DNA of 64,000 nt from Nautilus pompilius. Its lineage: Eukaryota; Mollusca; Cephalopoda; Nautilida; Nautilidae. Location of the stretch: assembly GCA_018389105.1 (NCBI GenBank), contig JACATO010000120.1:740001-804000 (forward strand), written 5' to 3'. A model generated the notes under the pieces. It searched no databases. It was not told the DNA's origin and saw only the letters and a list, made by a program, of their open reading frames with translations. Each line of letters opens with the position of its first letter. Position 1 is the first letter of the stretch. Shown here piece after piece: positions 14,261 to 27,300 of this stretch. The position numbers and the translations under genes are program-made.

Positions 14261-14363
14261 CTTCCAGTCGCTGTATTTTAGCTTTCACAGAAATGATGGT
14301 TTCAAAAGGTGAAACCCGCAACTCAAAGGCAGCCCCCGTCAGCGTTTCTATAAACAATTCCAT
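14261..14363 (-). CDS. ZFAND4: ZFAND4-like protein, first coding exon (ubiquitin-like domain start)
   Basis: Minus-strand reading from the ATG at 14,363 gives 34 codons beginning MELFIETLTGAAFELRVSPF and ending in KAKIQRLE. A phase-1 split Gly codon and the donor GTAATA at 14,260-14,255 follow. This is the opening of the ubiquitin-like domain of ZFAND4 (formerly ANUBL1), an AN1-type zinc-finger protein; the vertebrate protein carries nearly the same MELFIETLTG start and splits the same Gly. ATG context is strong (A at -3, G at +4). The vertebrate protein has about 27 residues before this Met; the DNA upstream here is C-rich and encodes nothing similar, so translation probably starts at this Met. 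The remaining exons (rest of the domain and the AN1 finger) were not found and are probably left of position 1. The role of the protein is poorly known. Confidence 0.88.
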
Positions 14364-14537
14364 CCTCGGGGGGGAATGGGGGAAGAAGGGGAGGTCCTCG
14401 GAGAAAAACGAGGATCTTTCTCTATGACTGGAACTTCAGTCGTCCGATCTGCGACATATCAAATCCTGGAAGCGCATTCGAGCCCCGACCTCACTCGCTT
14501 ACCGCACCACCATCACCAACTGGGGCTAACGCCGCCT

Positions 14538-14540
<3 letters not shown>

Positions 14541-14568
<28 letters not shown>
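14541..14568. repeat. T28 homopolymer
   Basis: Uninterrupted run of 28 T within the GC-rich island. Confidence 0.97.
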
Positions 14569-14710
14569 CCCTTTGCAAACGACTGTTTCTAGGCTGTTAA
14601 GGGAAAAACGGAATTTCAGCGATGGAGAGCTTTAGTTAGAATTCCTTTCTGCCGTCGTCAAAAACCCGCCTGCATCCTCGATTTCCACGCAATATGGTGG
14701 AGCTTACATT

Positions 14711-14734
14711 AAAAAAAAAAAAAAAAAAAAAAAA
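14711..14734. repeat. A24 homopolymer
   Basis: Uninterrupted run of 24 A, 142 bases after the T28 run and complementary to it. Confidence 0.97.
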
Positions 14735-14808
14735 GCCTCTCCGAGATGTTATATACTCAAACACATACGAATAGTGCCCGTATGTGGTAGTCAGTGACAA
14801 CAAAATGT

Positions 14809-14814
14809 CACGTG
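14809..14814. promoter_or_regulatory. E-box CACGTG in promoter island
   Basis: Palindromic CACGTG in the context TGTCACGTGGTG. USF, MITF/TFE and Myc family factors bind such sites; use in this organism is inference. Confidence 0.4.
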
Positions 14815-16332
14815 GTGGTGGTGGTGCACATAACCCGATGACGTATCACGCAGAGTTCGCACGATACCGAGACAATTCGTCGTCTGCAAGTGATGATGGG
14901 CTTCTTTCTCTCTCTCCCTTTTTGTTCTGCTTAAAGTAATAGTTGGGGGGGGTCCGGGCTTTTCTTTCTTTCTCTCTCTCTCTCGCTGCTGCCCCCCCCC
15001 ACCACCTTTCAAATATCCGCCAGAAGAGACGCACAGATCCGCTTCTGCTGCTGATCAGCCCTGCGCGGGCAGATGCCGATGGGCTGCTGGCACTAGTCAA
15101 GGGGACCTCGCGCGCGGGGGGGGAGAGAGGGAGGGGGCTTCTTCCCTCCGATCTCGAGTGGTGCTGGACAGAAGAAGTGGTGATCGCTTTGTCTCTGTTT
15201 TAGAGTGAGCTCTGGAGCTTTCCGTTGATCAGGTGGTGTACGCGTGTTTTTCCTTTCTGTTTCCCCCCCCCTCCCCTCAAGTCCATAAATTCGCGAGTTT
15301 TCCTTGTTTGACGAATCCCCGTGGGACCTGGCCAGGGGTCTGGAAAACATGTTCTCCAGCGAAAGATTTCTCTGGACTCCGGGCTAAATATCCAAGTCTT
15401 CTTTTGGCCACCCTTTGCCGCTGATGAACGGTCGATCTGCGTTTGCGAACTGTGTAGCTGGTGGATTCACCCCACCCCCATCTGAATTTAAATGCTGATT
15501 TAAGAGTAGATGCTCTGGATAATCAACACCGCACAGTGTTTACTCAACCATAATTCACGTTAATATGAAGCATTTCTAGCCGCATCATAAGTCTATCTTG
15601 ATGCAAATGATCATTTTTACTTGACTATTATTTACACATACTTTTCATTAACTGTCTATTTTTTTATCTTGTTATTTTTCTCCTGAAAACTGTAGACAAA
15701 TATTTTATTTTGATTATTTTTTTAAGACTGTTAGAGCAAATTGTGCATTGACACATGAGAGCTTCATTCATAAAACTAACGATAAATAAGTAGAAACGTG
15801 TTACTTTTTTCATTGTTGTAACTATTGCTTTTCAGAATTTTAGGATAATTTGCTTATGGAGTTGATAATTAAATGGAAATTAGTTAATTGAACATTGTAA
15901 TGAGTTCATCCAGTCACTATAGAGATGTCCTCCCACATAAATAAATTTTAAAAATACTAGCTTCACATTAGGCTTGGGCATTTAATATTTTTTTTCTAAA
16001 TAATAATGTTTTTTTGTTGTTTAAGTCTGGATTTCAGTACACCCAAAATTAATTATTTTGCTCCACAGGTTTGTTGTATTCAAGAGTTTGAATATTTTAA
16101 TTAGTATCTATGTTTAGAATATTGAAAGACATGTCTGGCTATGTTGGTAGTACTTAAAACTACTTAAAATTGGGTTAGCTTATTGTTTTGAATTTTTTTT
16201 ATTTCATCATAAACTGAACAAAATAATATAGGGATATTTGTACAAGACTACTTCTGCTACTATTTATAGCTGGATTGACCATTGTAAAATGTGTTGTATG
16301 ATCTTTCACCTCTTTGTTAATCAAAGAATTTA

Positions 16333-16342
16333 GTCACGTGAC
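16333..16342. promoter_or_regulatory. Palindromic GTCACGTGAC (CLEAR-type E-box)
   Basis: Exact ten-base palindrome that equals the vertebrate CLEAR consensus bound by TFEB/MITF factors. It lies between the promoter island and the first coding exon of SLC9B, in AT-rich DNA. A chance hit is possible. Confidence 0.35.
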
Positions 16343-16437
16343 AATTGATTCAAGTGCTGCTGCATGTTTTACTCTGTCTTTGGATAAGGTATATCTTAAA
16401 AAATCATACTACTGTCAGCTGATTCCAAATTTGCATA

Positions 16438-17430
16438 ACAGTGGTTAAAGTGGGTATCGAACTTGTCACACATGTTCACGTAATGAAGTTACCAGTATGA
16501 ATCTTTAGTGACAGCTTACTGATGAGCAACAATACCTAACCATGATATATGAAGTGTCATTAGCCAACTTTTGCAGTGGTACATCTAGACTTGTTCAGTT
16601 CACTAAGATATGGCAGAGGGCACCACAGCACCACATCATAGTAACTGTGTTATGTCTCCTAAATGGCTTGATATAACCATGCTATCTCAGCATGTTCCAT
16701 CTAATAATGGATTGCAGTAGGTCATTGGGATCTGTGTCTCCAACCAGACTATGACTATGCATAATTGGCTACATTCTAATAATATAGATGCTAGATGTTC
16801 AGTATTTCAAACACCCCTCAAAGCAACAAATTGTAGGGAAAGATTTAAGTGGGCTAGGATTTATTTGTACTGAACTTTAGCAGAATGGAGCTCTTTGTTA
16901 AAAGTTGATTCAACTTTCATTTTGTGGCAGAAACTAAACAAACAATGTTGACTGTAATGTGTTAGAGAGAAAGTGTTTTGGGTTTGGCATTGTTCTAATC
17001 TGGGGTGCTGTGTCACATGACTGCAAAAGTGGATTAATGAAACTGTTACACATCACTGTCATTAGATATGTTGATATACCTTTAAAGTGCAGTAATAATT
17101 TCACCTTTATTAACAATAAGGCAAAGACTCATTGTGCAGTAGTCATAAACCATCCTTAGGAGACAAGTATCCATCATCTTCCATGTTCCATGGCTTGCTC
17201 ATTCCTTTGACTTAAACTCCATAAAATATAACTATGATGTGCTCTTTAGATGCATTTAACAGTGACTGTGCTTTTGGGATCATTATGGAATTGCAGAAGG
17301 GTGATATGTACTAATTTAACACTGCATCAGATGCTTGGTGAACAATATGAGCTAAAGGTGCAATGCTGTAGTAAAAGATAGAGGCAGCAATACATGCTAC
17401 TGAAGGTCATATGACTTTAGGATATGTAGG
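16438..17430 (+). mobile_element. Tc1-like transposon remnant
   Basis: Plus-strand translation gives RERFKWARIY near 16,837, then LIWGAVSHDCKSGL in the open stretch 16,959-17,159, then RYVDIPL. A terminal block near 17,340-17,395 resembles the SMPRRxxAVxxxxGGxTxY end of Tc1 transposases. The order and spacing fit a Tc1-family DDE transposase, but stops and frameshifts make it non-functional. It lies upstream of the first coding exon of SLC9B, in the same orientation. Exact ends were not established. Confidence 0.75.
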
Positions 17431-17841
17431 TAGTGATTTTGTTATCATTATGATATTGTTCAAAATTAACTTTTGTAAAACTTTATGGTAATTTTTTAAT
17501 TTCATGCAAATGTTTTATCAGTAAATTTGTACAGTTTATATCATAATATTTCTAAATTGTGTTGATAGTGAATTTTGCTCTTTTAAATCATTTATAGATT
17601 CAGAAAAAGAAATGATAAAAATGGGATTGATTCACTCTTTGTTTTCAAACATTGCTTGATCTTAATATTTTTTCTTTTCAGGGGCCACTCTTTTTTATTT
17701 AATTCATAGAAGCATCACATCTATGATCAAGATTTTTAGCACGAATATGCTGGTGTTTGACAAATGTACAAATTCTGTCTGCACTATTGCTTTAAAAGCA
17801 TCTTAACATTATATTATTTTTTTCAGTATTTTAGTGAAGCA

Positions 17842-18349
17842 ATGGAGGAATTTGAATCTTCAAGTAACCACAGTCAACATGAGAAACCTTCAGCTGATGG
17901 TGGAGCAGATTTAATAAAAAGCCAGACGTTGTCAATACCAGAGGATGCACATAAAAGTACAACAAATCCACTGAATATCATAACTAAATCCACTTCAGAT
18001 GACGATTTACCTGAAACCCAGACTAGATCTACAGTGACTAAATTAGGAAATATTTATGCAAAATGTTTGCATTGTTGTGCACCAGTTCTTACAGAAAACA
18101 ATCCACCACTGTCAGATGATGCTGGCTTTTGTGAACAATTGAGATATGCATTCATGTGTCCACCACATGGTCTGGTGTCAGTGTTTATTTCTATGATTGC
18201 TGCATTTGCTATTATTTGGGGAGTTCTGATCAGTGTGAGTGGAGATAATGCTCTTCCAGGAGGCAGTCCTTTTTCATTGCTGGTGTTGTTCATTGCAGCC
18301 ATTATAGGTGGATATTTAGTAGCATTAATGAAACTCCCACCTTTGTTAG
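17842..18349 (+). CDS. SLC9B2: SLC9B coding exon 1 (residues 1-169, plus one base)
   Basis: The exon follows the acceptor TTTTTTTCAG ending at 17,826, with 15 untranslated bases before the ATG. It encodes a Ser/Thr/Asp-rich N-terminal tail, a cysteine cluster CLHCCA at residues 75-80, and CPPHG before the first membrane span (about residues 111-132). LPGG follows, then a second span (about 143-163) ending in KLPPLL, which is the NHA hallmark before LLGML. The donor GTAAGG splits the Gly170 codon in phase 1. The tail is longer than in vertebrate proteins and is the least conserved part. Confidence 0.95.
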
Positions 18350-21300
18350 GTAAGGATCACTTTTTAGTTTTTAACTATTCTTGATCAAATTTAATAACAG
18401 AATTGGCTCCCATAAAGGTTATTGGAGATCTGTCTTTTAAATGATTCAGAAAAGAAGACATTCTCTTTCTTAAATCAAATAGCTTCTTATTTTCATATGT
18501 TTGAAAAGTTGTCAAGCATTCTCTCGAATCTTCGGACTAAAGTAGCTGTCTGTTTAATTGTCAGCAACTTTTTATACTTATCTCCAAGTAAGAAAAATGG
18601 GATTTCTAAACTTCCAGAATTGTATAATATCTGCACAAAATGAATGGTTATTTAGTTGTTTTGAATCTTATAAATAGAATTATTTCGTTTTCAAAAGAAA
18701 AAAATTCAGAACAGTTACTGTATAGGTTCTAATTGCTATGCATACTCCAATAAATGCTCAACTAACCGCCAGCCCTCAAAGGGGCTGGTACGATTGACCA
18801 ATACTCATTTGATTGACAACTTATTTGACCAATAACATTTTACTAATACACATTTCACCGACAATTTTTTTTTTACCAACAAATGATTGAATACAGCCTT
18901 GGTTTTTCTTTATTCTTTGCTGACAGGTGTTACCAATGAATCATGTGGTTTTAGCAAAGTGTTTGTTTCCCTGAGGGAACACATAATTTTTTGCATTTGT
19001 GGGAAAAGAGACAAATAGGAGGAAATGATGAATTCATTAAATCTACCAAAGGAAACAGATATGATATGTACTTATGGTATTGTGAGAAGACAAAATTCTA
19101 AAGTGTGGATGACATACAGCAACAACACTGACTTCACGGCACAAAAGTGCACAACAATGCTCTAGAAATTTCAAATAAAGACATTGCAATTGCAGTTAAT
19201 AATATGGAAAAAAAAAGGAATGTGAGACCTAAGATGCACCCTCAGATTATTAGAGATGAGATCATTAATATGCCTGGCACTGGTCATGCCAAGTCACCAT
19301 GTACTTTGGAAGGTTATAAAGAGATTGCAAGAGGTAGTAGATGACATAGAAGTCCTAGAAGCTATGAGAACTGTAGACAAAGCTAACTTCTTAGCTAATG
19401 ATTCCTCTTTTGGCAATGATGAGCAAGTTTTTTTTTTTTTTATTTGCCACATCAGAAAACAGAGCTCTTAAAACCTTCCATGTATGAGATAATGGATGGA
19501 ACTTTCAGCTCTTTCCAAGTACTATCCTCACAGCTGTGCTCTATTAATGCACTCATTGGAACATGCAAATAAATAAGAGTTCTTTCTGCCATCTGTCTAA
19601 TCATTTATGACCAGCAAATCAGAAAAATGTTAAATAAGACTATTTGAAGATTTATATGATTATACTGCTGATCATGGATGTGAGTTGAACTCCAAATTTA
19701 TCATTACAGATTTTGAACTGGTAGCAATTAATTAACACCATGTGATGGGAATTTCCCATTGATATGAACAAAGGCTGCTCTTCCCATCTGGGCCAAAGTG
19801 TTTGGAGAAAAATTCAGGCATTTGTAAAACATTTAGCTTAAATACATGGCATATTTTGGTTCTGCCATTCCTTTTATTTAAAATTTCAAATGCTTTTGAA
19901 GAGGTAAAGACCATGATGCCTAGTGAGGCTGATCCAGTGATTCAGTGGTTTGCAAATAATTGTGTTTATGGTTAAGTAAGAAGAACCTTCAGAAACAACT
20001 ATGTCAATTGCTTGGCATCACTTTACTTCTCTACTCTACCATTTAGTTCATATATGAGCAGATGGATTTTGGGATACAAAGGACACAAAATCAGGTGGAA
20101 GCATGGCACAAAAGATTTTATTTGAAACACTGATCAGAGAAGCACATGACTGTGTACCATATAATTGAAGAATTTAGGAAAGAAACAAATAGCTGTTAAG
20201 AGTAGGACTAAGGACATCATCGTGGTGCAGCTTTTTCACCACCACTAAGATGATAATATGTTGAAAAGGAAAAGGAAAAAATCCATGATCTAGGAGACAG
20301 GGAAAACAGATTAATATTGGATTTCTTATGTGGCATTGCTTATAATATCAAGTTAATTTGTAACGATGTTTGTTGGTCAAATGTACATAACAGTCGTTTC
20401 AGTAAAATCTTGTTGGTCTAATAAGTTGCCAGTCAAATGAGTGTCAGTCAGTCAGCCTGATCTTTACAAAAGTTATAAAATTACCCATTTTTTTGCATTT
20501 CTAAATATCCCCAATAAACACCCTAAGAATATTTCAGCACATGAATATCATTGGTCAAAGAATTTACTTTGTAAACATGATGACCTTGATCATTGCATTT
20601 ACAGATATTAAATGAAAATCAGCCATTTTATTTTGATTCAAATGTAGCCTACTTCAGAATCATTTTCACCATTCAAGTATCCATACTAATAATAAACTAG
20701 GATTGTTTATTTATGATATTTACATAGTTTATTGATGCACTTCTCTATTTATGTACTTACATTGTGTCCCCTTAGCATTCATGGATATTGGCTCATCTGG
20801 TAATATTTTGAAAAGTGCAGCTTGTTTATGCATGTGATTGTTGCATCGCTTTTCTTATGTTATCCTCTTTTAAGTGATACGTGTGCAATGATTGTAAGAT
20901 CATCATTTGCTGTGCTTATATATTAATATATTAGGTTTTTCTACTATCACATTGATTCTTTGATGACAAGCTGCATGAATAAGTTCAAGCTAGTTGCTGC
21001 AAGCTATGCACAATCTACAACAATTATTACAGTAGCAAAGAAATTTTGTGTTGACAGGAAACAAATTGAGAGTGAACAAGCTGAGGTGAAACTGATTATA
21101 GACCTACCCAAGATGAAAAAGTATTTACCTAGGATATCAGTAGCTTTTCGACAATTTTTTTTAATGTTGTGATTGTAGCATACAGATAATGGGAAAACAT
21201 AAAATTGAGGGAAGGTGGATTTTTATCTCTTGGGCAAAGAGATTTCTTTGCAACTATCAGATGGCTTTGCAAATGGATAAAATGCCTTGAATGTTGTTTC

Positions 21301-24300
21301 TATTAGACAAAAAACTATTGCATAATATTAAATATTTGGAGGTAAATGTGGAAACATTTCACTGATACATTATTAAAATGTGACTTTGCAAGTATTTTAT
21401 TGCAGATATTGAAACAGCTGACATGCTCAGGGAGGAAACTATGTTTATCAAAGCATTCTGGTATGAAAAAAACAACATGACAGTCTTGCTTGATACAATT
21501 GCAGATCAGCAAAAGCAATCCTTTTATGTTGTTTGCAAAGGGAAATGATAACTATTTGATTCATTGATTTCCAGAGGAGTTGTAATCAGAAGGAACTAAA
21601 ATGATTATCTGAATCAAATCATTGTTTTCTTTTGGGTGCACAATGTGTGAAGGTTTGCCATGCTCAACAAATATTTATTTGAGACTCATTTAGGACATAG
21701 AACTGAGGCAGTAAGAAAGACAGTGAGCAAGTGTATCTAGGGGGTGACTCTAATTTAAACATTGCAATGATTCTGGATAGTTGCACTAGTTTATTATAAC
21801 CAGCTGATTTAGTCTTGAATTAGTCATTCAAGCAAAACATCCAAGAGAAATGGAACAATTGGACTGTAAATGGAGAGCATGTACATGAAGGGCACACAGA
21901 TGATAAAGTGCCAGAGCCATACCATCAGCTGTTCAAGGATGCATGAAATTTCTTGTCTCCTGATATAGTCTAGAAAAGTTTCAAGAAGAAAGAGCCATAT
22001 CTATTGCTCTAGATGGAAGAAGACAACATATGGAAGATGGATTCCTTTTCAGATGACAATTGCAGGATTGGAAAGTGTCAGACTGTGAGAAGCAACTAGA
22101 CAATGCTAAGAATGAAGAGCTAGAACACAAGTACCATGACATAGCTTATAGTGATATCTAAAAGTGATTCAGTGAAGTTAGATCTATTGATAAAACTGTC
22201 CATACATATTTTATTTTTATTTATTTTTTTTTGCTTTATTTACCTTTTCCCAGAGAAACAGCACATTCCCAGGACAGTTAGTTTGCTTTTGGGATTACAT
22301 GTTTGTGTGATTTTTTTTTCGAAGTTAGTGGAAAAGCAACTGAGTAAAATTGCTTTGACAATATTTTAATATTTTTTGTTTTTTCCATTTCATGCAGATC
22401 TGTGCTATCTGTCATGTATGTTCAGGGTTACTTGACTTGTATGTCATGTGGAGAAAATATATTCCTATAGTTTAGTTCCTACACAGTGATACATTGACTA
22501 ATGCTGATTTTATGAAGATTTAATTTTCCCTTTTCAGTAGATATTGACTTTTCTGGCCCCAACAATCACCCACTCTCAACTTTATAATTTTATGAATTCC
22601 AATAGAAAATAGAACCAATATGTTTTTTTTTTTTCATTTATATTTTCAGCTTACAAACAAGTAATGCTTTGTTTTAATAAAAGTTCAGAAATGGCACATG
22701 ACTGATGCTTCTGTTCTCCTACAATGTGTTTTATATCAGTTGGCTGATCGCTTTATGTTATTGAGTACCAGGATGCAGTTTTTTACTCTAAAGCTTTCAA
22801 GAACCTATTTATCAAAATGACAGGGATTGTTTTCAGTTTCTGAATGTAGCCCTATAACATATAAAGAACAAAAAACACAGTAATTCTTGCATGTTACAAA
22901 GTAAATATGAGCATAGTGTTATTGCATAATTCATATTTATTTTATGGTCAAAGTACTTTTCTAAAGAACCATTGTAATGCATTTGTATTTTCAGTAGGTT
23001 TTTCCAGAAGAAATATGTTAAAATTTTTTTTGTAAAACATGATAAGAAAAGCATGGCATATTTTTCACAATAATTGTATGTAGGTACCTGCAAACAAAAC
23101 TAAAGAATTTTTAAAAATTATTATTTGATAGTTAACAATGAATGGTAAAAAAAATTTTTTATGTTAAGGTTATTATTCAAAGTAAGCTCAACGTTAGTCT
23201 TTTTTTTAACTGCATATGTCGTTTTTGTATGTACCTACAAATAAGGATTTTTTTAGTGAGAAAATAATTAAGATAACTGCATATCTCTTGCAAATAGGAC
23301 ATTAAGCAAAAATTGAATATTGTAAATTTATTTACTGATTATTTCTGGCTATATTTGTAAATATTTTTCACAAAAATTTTATTGAATGTAGATTACTTCC
23401 CAATGAATTTCATTTAGTAGCATTTTCTTCAAACAAATAAAGAAAATAAATGTGTAGGAAGGAGAGATTACTAGAGAATAGTAGTTGAAAATTTATTTTC
23501 CAAGGTTCAGGTAATTAAAAGGGTATAAATGATGTCAGACCTAGACAACTATGGAAAACCTTAATGTGTTTAAAGAGTTAAAAAAAAAAAACTTAAAGGA
23601 TACTTATGGAATGTTGTTGACATAAGAAAGGTATTTGACATGTACATTTAAAGCTTTTATCATCACTTCTGTTTTATAATTATTGATGTTTCAGTGAACT
23701 TATCCTGTTTTTGTCCTCAGCAAAGTCCTGATAAGGACTTGGGTTGTGTGTGTGTGGATAACTTTGTTAATTTTGACTTCATTGAAAAGGCTGATCCAGG
23801 ACAGTAGCAGGAAAAGTTTGCTGAAATGCCATTAATTCTATGACAACAAAGACAATGACAAATGCTCATAAAGTACAAATTATCAACTACCTTTGACGAT
23901 ACGCAGGTTGGCTTTAACCTCAGAAATCTGCATGGTAGTATAGTATGGTAGCTAATAGTAAATATAAGGAAGTATTAATCAAGGCATATACAAAGTGCCA
24001 TTTGTTTGATATGAAATTTGATTAAAAATAATTATTGTTTGAAGATTAATAAGTCTACACCAAAATCAAATAAATATAAAAGGCTTTGATATAGATGAAA
24101 TCATTTCAAATTAACATTAAAAAACAATTGTATGGTTCTAATAGTGTCCTTATAGAATGTAAGTTATACTTTTAAAAAATGTTTAGAAAAGTTTTCAAAA
24201 TACATTGGTCAACATTTCAAATTTTTATCTTATGTAAAGGAAATTTATGTTTTAAAGGAATGCTGATTATTGGTGTACTTTTAAGAAATGTGCCAAAGAT

Positions 24301-27300
24301 TGATATTGGAAAAGACATTTCTGAAAAATGGTCAGGACCTCTAAGGTGAGTGGGCATTTAGTTGTATATCGTGTAAAAATTAGTCCATTGCATCTTTTTT
24401 CAATATATCACAAGATTTAGATAGGTGAAAGATCCAGATTATAATCAGAGAATTATTATGCAAAAGAATATAGTAAAAAAATTCTTTTTTTGGAAAAGAA
24501 TCTTATAAAAATTGCTTTAGTTTACTTTAAAAAAAAAAAAAAACTCAGTGTACAGTATATGTTGTTTTTATATCCTGTTGAATCTGTCTTTTTAAAAATG
24601 GATAGTTCACATTTATTGGTCTCTTTGTTACATTGGGAAAAAATAAATTAGAGAGTTTTATAATCATTCTTTAATTCATTTCAAATTAGTTTATATGTAA
24701 AAAAAGAACATATTCTTTCTTTAAACATTTTTTCAAATTCTTTTTCTGAACAAAATTCCAGAGGAACAAGTGCTACCAAAATGTGCAGTTGCCTTTGGCT
24801 GAGACTCACTGATAAACCCAAGTTATGCAATCTGTTTATTTACATAGCTTCTCACCACCAGTAGAGAAATACTGGCCAAAAAACCATTATTAACTGAAAC
24901 TTTGGAAAGAGACAAAGGAAGTGAATGCAACTAGGCACTTTCTGCCTTTAAAGGACCATTGGCACCAATTTCTTGTTCTCTATTGGTTCATTTTTTTCAA
25001 TAAGATATTAGCTTTTACATTAATAATATTTGACACTGCTTCTTTACTGCACATGATAGTAACATGACAACATCCATATTCTCTTGGGTCATTGTAATTA
25101 GCAATCATCATGCTTTGCACAGACATTTAACAGAGAAATAGAAAAGCTTTGGCTTAGGTGGCACTATTTACTATGGATTTAAAATTATTTATATAACAGA
25201 GCTGTGAAAGTTGTTAGAGAGGGGACACTGTTTGAGATACTGAATATTATCACTAGTATGATACCTTGTGGTTTAATTCTTGGGTCTATTTTATGATGTA
25301 CAGTATATAGATTACATTTATACTGAAATTTTTAATGATATAAAATTCATAGCAATAGAATATATGATAAGATTAACAATATTAAATTGTTTAGTAGATA
25401 AGGCAAATTAAATGTAATGTTTCTAAATGCAAATTCCTTAGCCTCAAATAGACTGAAATAAACAACTAGTTTGTGTTACAATAAAAACAGTACAAGAACA
25501 GGATTTAGTATTTAAAATAGATAACAGCTTGACGAGTAAACTAAAAGTGTCTTAATTATGCAAATATTTTTAATATTAAGACTCTAGCAATTCTGGTTAC
25601 ATGGAAAAGCCATCAGTCAAACTCTTTTTGAGGTATGAAGCCCAATTACGTTGCAGATATATCTGAAAAGTTTATAGGAGATTTACTAGGAAGATTAATA
25701 ATATAGATAATGTCAGTTATGAAAATGGATTATAAAGAGGCTTTAGTTGCCAAGTTTAGCCTATAGCCCTTTTCATGCTGACACAGTGGAAGATTTTAAA
25801 ATTATTTCTGATAAGAAAGGCATAAAGACTGATACTACTAGTGGCCTATCTTATATCACTAGGACTCAAAGTGAAAGATTTGTAAGCGATGTTTTCTATT
25901 AGATATTAGGAAATATCTTTTTTGTAATTGTATATTTGCCTGGAATGCTTTACCAAACTATTTAGTGGAAGAAGAAAATGTTAATTATTTTTAAAAATAG
26001 AATAGATACATTTTGATGAAAGAGGTTTTACATATATGTATAAATTTTTAAAAGCAAAACTTTCTGCTCCTTTGTTTATATGCAGTACATTGTTCGTTGT
26101 AAGTTTATTATCAGTTATCATGAGCAAAACAATTAAATATCATTTAAAAAAACAATTTCATTAGATTATTTGGGCATGTCTCTATAGTTTTTTCTGTCTT
26201 ACAGAAACACTGCCCTAACTGTGATCTTGATTCGAGCAGGTCTAGGTCTTGATCCACGAGCCTTGAAGAAACTTTCGTGGGTGGTGTTCAGACTTGCTTT
26301 TTTACCATGTCTGTGTGAGGCTCTTGTCACTGGCATCAGTTCTCACCTCATGCTTGGCTTACCCTGGATCTGGGGGTTTGTGCTTGGGTAAGTGGCAGTT
26401 TCTGCTTCTCCTAGGAAAATACTGATCTGCTCATCTGTTGCAAAAGAACAGCTTTGACATGCTGTGATCAGCAGCAGCATCATCATCACATTATTATTAT
26501 TATTATTATTAAGTTTTACCAACTGTTCTATTTTGTTGCATTTTTATTTTCACACTTTTTTATTGTAAGAAAAAAATTATAATACAGTGAGTGCCCTACT
26601 ATATTAATTAAAACTTCCATAAATTAATGTATCTGACTGAAATTTACATATTTCAGGTGTGATTATGTAAATATTGGACATATAGGTGGTCACATAACCA
26701 GTGTGCATTAGCCCCATGCTAACAGGCTGATTTTGTGATAAATATCAGTTTACCTGAGGTTGTGTGCCAGAGTCAATGACAAATTGCCAATGATCTCAAC
26801 ATTTCTCATGAATCTGTGGCCAATACTATCACAAAGTTCACCAAGTCAAATGATTCGGTTGTGTAAAGTGACATGTAAGATCCTCAAGTGATCTACACCC
26901 ATTGTCAAGATTCTTTTGTTGACATTGACCATGCAATGTAAATGAACCAAGAAATGGTTGACATTATCACCATTGGCTTGGCTACAGAGAGTGTGTAACC
27001 TGTAAAAACACTTTTTTTTTAATAACAGGAATAAAACACTCTGAAAGGTGTAGTCAGAGAATGTTTAGCAAGATCCTCAAGTATTGGCAATGTATACTCT
27101 GTTCCAACCAATGAGTCTAGGTTTCAGCATTCCATATTTGGAGATTGATCAAATTTGGGTTTGGAGACGATCTAATGAAGATCTTCAACTCCAATGGTTT
27201 CAGCTCAAAGTCAAGTAGGGACTGCTTTGTAAAGAACATGTTAATCCTGCCAGTACATTACCATTTTAAAGACACATCTACCATTGTACCAGGCATACTG

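Larger units (their letters stand above)
14050..15480. promoter_or_regulatory. GC/CpG-rich divergent promoter island
   Basis: Base composition changes sharply from AT-rich to GC-rich with many CpG dinucleotides, and returns to AT-rich after about 15,500. The island lies between the start of a minus-strand gene (ZFAND4-like exon at 14,261-14,363) and the plus-strand SLC9B gene. A shared, head-to-head promoter is therefore the simplest reading. It contains a CACGTG E-box at 14,809-14,814, a CRE-like TGACGTAT near 14,838, CT-rich tracts and long T and A runs. A 5' untranslated exon of SLC9B probably starts here, but its donor could not be fixed; the GTGAGC at 15,205 is one candidate. Confidence 0.7.
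18350..24257 (+). other. SLC9B intron (5.9 kb)
   Basis: Bounded by GTAAGG and an AAAG acceptor. Holds a MULE (18.8-20.45 kb) and a pogo-like remnant (20.9-22.1 kb); the part from 22,150 to 24,257 shows no recognisable gene or element. Confidence 0.85.

Noticed and set aside
14376..15424. Several overlapping open frames on both strands in the GC-rich island
   Set aside because: They are rich in His, Pro, Arg and Ser from low-complexity CT/GT/C runs and share no known family. Lack of stops is expected from the base composition.
18054..18302. 82-codon minus-strand frame
   Set aside because: Antisense shadow of SLC9B coding exon 1.
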